Shown here: positions 22,361-25,355 of the stretch, in pieces | How positions within the stretch are numbered: the stretch's first letter is position 1 | How the letters are laid out: every line of letters begins with the position of its first letter | Origin: Acetobacteraceae bacterium | GTDB taxonomy: Bacteria > Pseudomonadota > Alphaproteobacteria > Acetobacterales > Acetobacteraceae | Assembly: GCA_003164305.1 (NCBI GenBank) | Contig: PLSZ01000250.1 | Coordinates: 19,039-44,393 of the forward strand | Length of the DNA stretch: 25,355 bases | Reading direction: 5' to 3' | Program-made: the position numbers and the translations under genes | Notes under the pieces: model-generated | Told to the model about the DNA's origin: nothing | Databases searched by the model: none | What the model saw: the letters and a program-made list of their open reading frames with translations, nothing else

Positions 22361-22420
22361 GACACGGACGCCACGCCGAGAACACGGGCGCCACGCCGAG
22401 AACAGGGAGCGAGGCCGAGA
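22361..22420 (+). repeat. three 20-nt tandem repeats abutting the MFS start codon
   Basis: Units at 22361-22380 and 22381-22400 differ at two bases; the third (22401-22420) is more degenerate and ends directly at the ATG at 22421. The third unit contains the likely ribosome-binding purines (AGGGAG at 22404-22409 or GAGG at 22411-22414). Copy-number change could alter leader length and the initiation region. Confidence 0.7.
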
Positions 22421-23806
22421 ATGCAAGTCGCGAACGCCGCCGCGCGATTGGATCGCCTGCCGATGGGACCGTTCCATTGGCGTGTCCTGCGCCTGATCTC
22501 GCTCGGCATGTTCTTCGACACGTTCGACAATTCCATGGCGGCGGGCATTCTCGCGACGCTGGTGCACAACGGTTGGTCGACACTGGCGCTGAACGCGCAC
22601 TTCATTTCTGTCACGTTCCTGGGGCTTTCGGTGGGCGCTCTGCTCGCCGGTGTATTGGGCGATCGGTTTGGCAGGCGTTTCGCTTATCAGTTCAATCTGC
22701 TGATCTTTGGCGGAATGTGCCTGGCTTCGGCGGCCGCCCCAACAATGGGCTGGCTGATCGCGATGCGCGGATTGGTGGGTGTCGGGCTGGGAGCCGAGTA
22801 TGTGACCGGCTATTCCATGGTCAGCGAGTTCGTACCGCCAGGCCGTCGCGGTTGGGCGCTCGCCCTGGTGAACCTGGTTTCGACTTCCGCCGGCTTCGTC
22901 GTGTCGCTCGTCGGCTTCGCGGTCATCCCGACGATCGGTTGGCGGGCGATGTTCGTGATCGGCGGTCTGGGGGCGTTGTGGGTCTGGTATCTGCGCAAGA
23001 GCCTGCCCGAATCACCGCGCTGGCTCGAACAGGTCGGACGGGTCGAGGAGGCCGACCAACTGCTGCGCCAGATCGAGCGCGAAACAGGGGTCCTGACACC
23101 GCCCGCCGTGATCCCGACCTCGCCGGCACCGACTCCGCGCGCGGTCCCGATCAGCGTGTTGTTCACCCGGCCGGTGATCCGCCGCACCCTGCTCGCCATC
23201 GCGGTCAACGTTGTCTGCCTGGTGGGCGCCTATAGTTTCACCTCATGGGTGCCGACATTCTTCGTCGAGCAAGGGATGAGCGTGACAAAATCGCTCGGTT
23301 TCATGACCGCGATGACCCTGGGGAATTTGGCCGGCCCGACAATTGGCATGCTCGTGTCGGACCGGATCGGACGCCTGCGTGGTCTGATCGTGACGGCGCT
23401 GGTTTGCGCGGCGGTCGGGTTTGTCTACCCTCAGCTGCATTCCCCGCTGGCGATCGTGCCCTGCGGTTTCGTGCTGATCAGTTGCATGTCGTTAATGATC
23501 GGGTTTGGCCTCGGCGCTTACACCCCCGAACTGTTTCCGACCGAATATCGCTTCCGGGGCAATGGTCTGGGCCAAATGACGGGTCGTATGGCGGTCATCG
23601 CGTCGCCCTATGCCGTCGTCGCTCTGTACGGCCTTTATGGCGTTGGCGGGGCTGTCGGTGCCATCGCTATACTTTACCTCGCTTTGGCGATCGGTCTGGC
23701 CTGCTTCGGTCTGGAGACAAATCAACTGTCGCTTGAGGCTTTGGCGCCAGAGCCGGAGCCGTCCATCCTGGTAGACACCGCCCGTGTCGATGAATCCGGG
23801 ATCTGA
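22421..23806 (+). CDS. MFS transporter of the metabolite:H+ / aromatic-acid symporter type
   Basis: This 461-residue major-facilitator carrier in the inner membrane appears to have 12 membrane helices. TM1 carries FFDTFDNS (Asp33, Asp36) and the TM2-TM3 loop has the MFS signature GDRFGRR at 80-86. The central loop has the PESPRWL motif of sugar/organic-acid porters, and PTEYRFRGNG appears in the second half. These point to a proton-coupled importer of an organic acid or similar small metabolite. It is divergent from the LysR gene, which probably controls it, and may feed the LeuCD-like hydro-lyase. The C-terminal tail (about 25 residues, acidic) is cytoplasmic. Confidence 0.92.
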   Translation: MQVANAAARLDRLPMGPFHWRVLRLISLGMFFDTFDNSMAAGILATLVHNGWSTLALNAHFISVTFLGLSVGALLAGVLGDRFGRRFAYQFNLLIFGGMCLASAAAPTMGWLIAMRGLVGVGLGAEYVTGYSMVSEFVPPGRRGWALALVNLVSTSAGFVVSLVGFAVIPTIGWRAMFVIGGLGALWVWYLRKSLPESPRWLEQVGRVEEADQLLRQIERETGVLTPPAVIPTSPAPTPRAVPISVLFTRPVIRRTLLAIAVNVVCLVGAYSFTSWVPTFFVEQGMSVTKSLGFMTAMTLGNLAGPTIGMLVSDRIGRLRGLIVTALVCAAVGFVYPQLHSPLAIVPCGFVLISCMSLMIGFGLGAYTPELFPTEYRFRGNGLGQMTGRMAVIASPYAVVALYGLYGVGGAVGAIAILYLALAIGLACFGLETNQLSLEALAPEPEPSILVDTARVDESGI

Positions 23807-23937
23807 ATCCGGCACGGCGAGCATGACCATCCCGGCAAGGGAAGAGCCTCGGTGGAGTGTCGGGCCTGATGCGCGGACCAACTGACGCCCCCCGAAACCC
23901 CTTGCATTCTCCCCCGCGCCGCACAAACATCCTTCCC

Positions 23938-25355
23938 ATGCACGGCCTGGATTCCTTCCCCGCCCGCGTGAAGGCCGTCCTCGGTCCGACGAACACCGGC
24001 AAGACCCACCTTGCCATCGAGCGGATGCTCGCGCACGCCTCCGGCATCATCGGCTTCCCGCTCCGCCTGCTGGCCCGCGAGAACTACGACCGCATGGTGG
24101 CCAGCAAAGGCGTCAGGAACGTCGCCCTCATCACAGGTGAGGAAAAGATCGTCCCGCCCGGCGCCAAATGGTTCTCCTGCACCGTGGAGGCGATGCCGCT
24201 CGACCGCCACGTAGAATTCGTCGCGGTGGACGAGATCCAGCTTTGCGCCGACCCCGACCGCGGCCATGTCTTCACCGAGCGCCTGCTGCACGCCCGCGGC
24301 ATGGTCGAGACCATGTTCCTCGGCGCCGAGACCATCCGCCCGCTGCTGCGCCGCCTGGTGCCGGAGGCGTCGGTCGAAACCCGCCCGCGGCTGTCGCAAC
24401 TGACCTACGCCGGTCCGGCCAAGTTGGTTCGCCTGCCGCCGCGCACCGCCGTGGTCGCGTTCAGCGCCGCCGAGGTCTACGCCATCGCCGAACTGATCCG
24501 CCGCCGGAAAGGTGGTTGCGCGGTGGTTATGGGCCGGCTCAGCCCGCGCACGCGAAACGCCCAGGTGGCGCTGTATCAGGAGAGGGAGGTGGACTTTCTG
24601 GTGGCGACGGACGCCATCGGGATGGGCCTCAACATGGACGTCGATCACGTCGCCTTCGCCGGACTGGGCAAGTTCGACGGCCATCGCCCTCGGCGGCTGA
24701 CGGCCTCCGAGGTGGCGCAAATCGCCGGTCGCGCCGGCCGCGGCATGCGCGACGGCACCTTCGGCACCACCACCGAATGCCCGCCGCTGTCCGACGAGGT
24801 CGTAGAAGCCGTCGAAGCACATAACTTCGACCCGCTGGACGTGCTGTTCTGGCGCAACGACGACCTGGATTTCTCTGGCATCGATCCGCTGCTCGACAGC
24901 CTGACCGCGCCGCCGCCTCGGGCGGGATTGGTGAAAGGCAACGACGCCTCGGACCAGGAGACGCTGGTGGCGCTGTCGCGGGATCCGGAGATCCGGGAAA
25001 TGGCGCATGGGCGGAAAGCCGTCCGGCTGCTGTGGGAAGCGTGCCAAATTCCCGATTTCCGCAAGCTGACGGATGAGACGCATAATTTGCTTTGCGCACG
25101 GGTCTTTGGGCACATCATCAAAGACGGGCATTTGCCGACCGACTGGCTCGCGAGCCAGATCGCCGCGCTGGACCGCACCGAGGGCGACATCGATACCCTG
25201 ATGCAGCGGCTCTCCGGCGTGCGCATCTGGTCGTATATCGCCGCCCGCCCGGACTGGGTGCGCGATTCGGTGCACTGGCAGGGCAAGGCCCGGGAAGTCG
25301 AGGACAAGCTCTCCGACATCCTCCACGATCGGCTGACCGCGCGCTTCGTCGATCG
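23938..25355 (+). CDS. SUV3-like DEAD/DExH RNA helicase, 3'-truncated by window edge
   Basis: This is a superfamily 2 RNA helicase of the SUV3 (mitochondrial degradasome) type, with the frame open to the right edge (472 complete codons visible). Walker A is GPTNTGKT at 16-23, motif II is DEIQ at 98-101, then GAET at 129-132, and motif VI is QIAGRAGR at 261-268. MGRLSPRTRNAQ and VATDAIGMGLNMDVDH are typical of SUV3 proteins. A helical C-terminal region follows (WEACQIPDFRKL, then WSYIAARPDWV). It probably unwinds structured RNA for exonucleolytic decay. In many alphaproteobacteria the gene continues into a longer Lys/Arg-rich tail and an S4-domain gene; that part is outside this window. No clear Shine-Dalgarno box precedes the ATG at 23938. 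Confidence 0.93.
   Translation, partial: MHGLDSFPARVKAVLGPTNTGKTHLAIERMLAHASGIIGFPLRLLARENYDRMVASKGVRNVALITGEEKIVPPGAKWFSCTVEAMPLDRHVEFVAVDEIQLCADPDRGHVFTERLLHARGMVETMFLGAETIRPLLRRLVPEASVETRPRLSQLTYAGPAKLVRLPPRTAVVAFSAAEVYAIAELIRRRKGGCAVVMGRLSPRTRNAQVALYQEREVDFLVATDAIGMGLNMDVDHVAFAGLGKFDGHRPRRLTASEVAQIAGRAGRGMRDGTFGTTTECPPLSDEVVEAVEAHNFDPLDVLFWRNDDLDFSGIDPLLDSLTAPPPRAGLVKGNDASDQETLVALSRDPEIREMAHGRKAVRLLWEACQIPDFRKLTDETHNLLCARVFGHIIKDGHLPTDWLASQIAALDRTEGDIDTLMQRLSGVRIWSYIAARPDWVRDSVHWQGKAREVEDKLSDILHDRLTARFVD

Noticed and set aside
23722..25326. 534-codon open frame on the minus strand
   Set aside because: Antisense to the SUV3-like helicase, whose motifs are clear in the other strand.

Overview
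The window is high-GC, densely coded bacterial chromosome with no rRNA, tRNA, CRISPR array or intact insertion sequence that I can see. The gene types point to an alphaproteobacterium, and Acetobacteraceae or another Rhodospirillales member is my best guess: a SUV3-like degradasome helicase, KdpDE, many alpha/beta hydrolases, a family III CoA-transferase, and palindromic intergenic repeats built on a 'cgtcat...atgacg' frame. The taxonomic guess is inference from gene content, not from a marker gene.

Layout. (1) 1-2122: the end of an alpha/beta hydrolase, overlapped by or abutting a secreted S10 serine carboxypeptidase-like protein. (2) 2213-5585: a secreted fasciclin-domain protein on the minus strand, a repeat-rich divergent gap, a gamma-glutamyltransferase-like Ntn hydrolase and a PPOX-type flavoprotein. 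(3) 5787-9133: kdpE and kdpD on the minus strand, translationally coupled, with no kdpFABC beside them. (4) 9275-11275: a CaiB-type CoA-transferase converging on a crotonase-fold protein that lacks both hydratase glutamates. (5) 11403-13442: a YaiI/DUF188 protein, an alpha/beta hydrolase and a two-domain rhodanese sulfurtransferase. (6) 13523-14543: a 70-residue hydrophilic protein overlapped by an AbiEii-like nucleotidyltransferase, with the form of a toxin-antitoxin operon. (7) 14560-19090: a catabolic-looking block with two divergent Fe(II)/2-oxoglutarate oxygenases (PhyH and TauD types), two alpha/beta hydrolases whose nucleophile serine is replaced (Lys in one, Ala in the other), and a stand-alone beta-sandwich protein. 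(8) 19237-23806: a diverged LeuCD-type hydro-lyase pair, a LysR regulator and an MFS carrier, read here as a small-acid uptake and catabolism module rather than leucine synthesis. (9) 23938-end: a SUV3-type RNA helicase running off the right edge.

Most functional links come from adjacency. The best-supported couplings are kdpD-kdpE (4-nt stop/start overlap), the 70-aa ORF and nucleotidyltransferase (14-nt overlap), TauD and its following hydrolase (5-nt gap), and leuC-like/leuD-like (3-nt gap). The most unusual signals are the small-protein/nucleotidyltransferase pair, the cluster of fold-retaining but active-site-altered enzymes, and the LeuCD paralogue in catabolic context.
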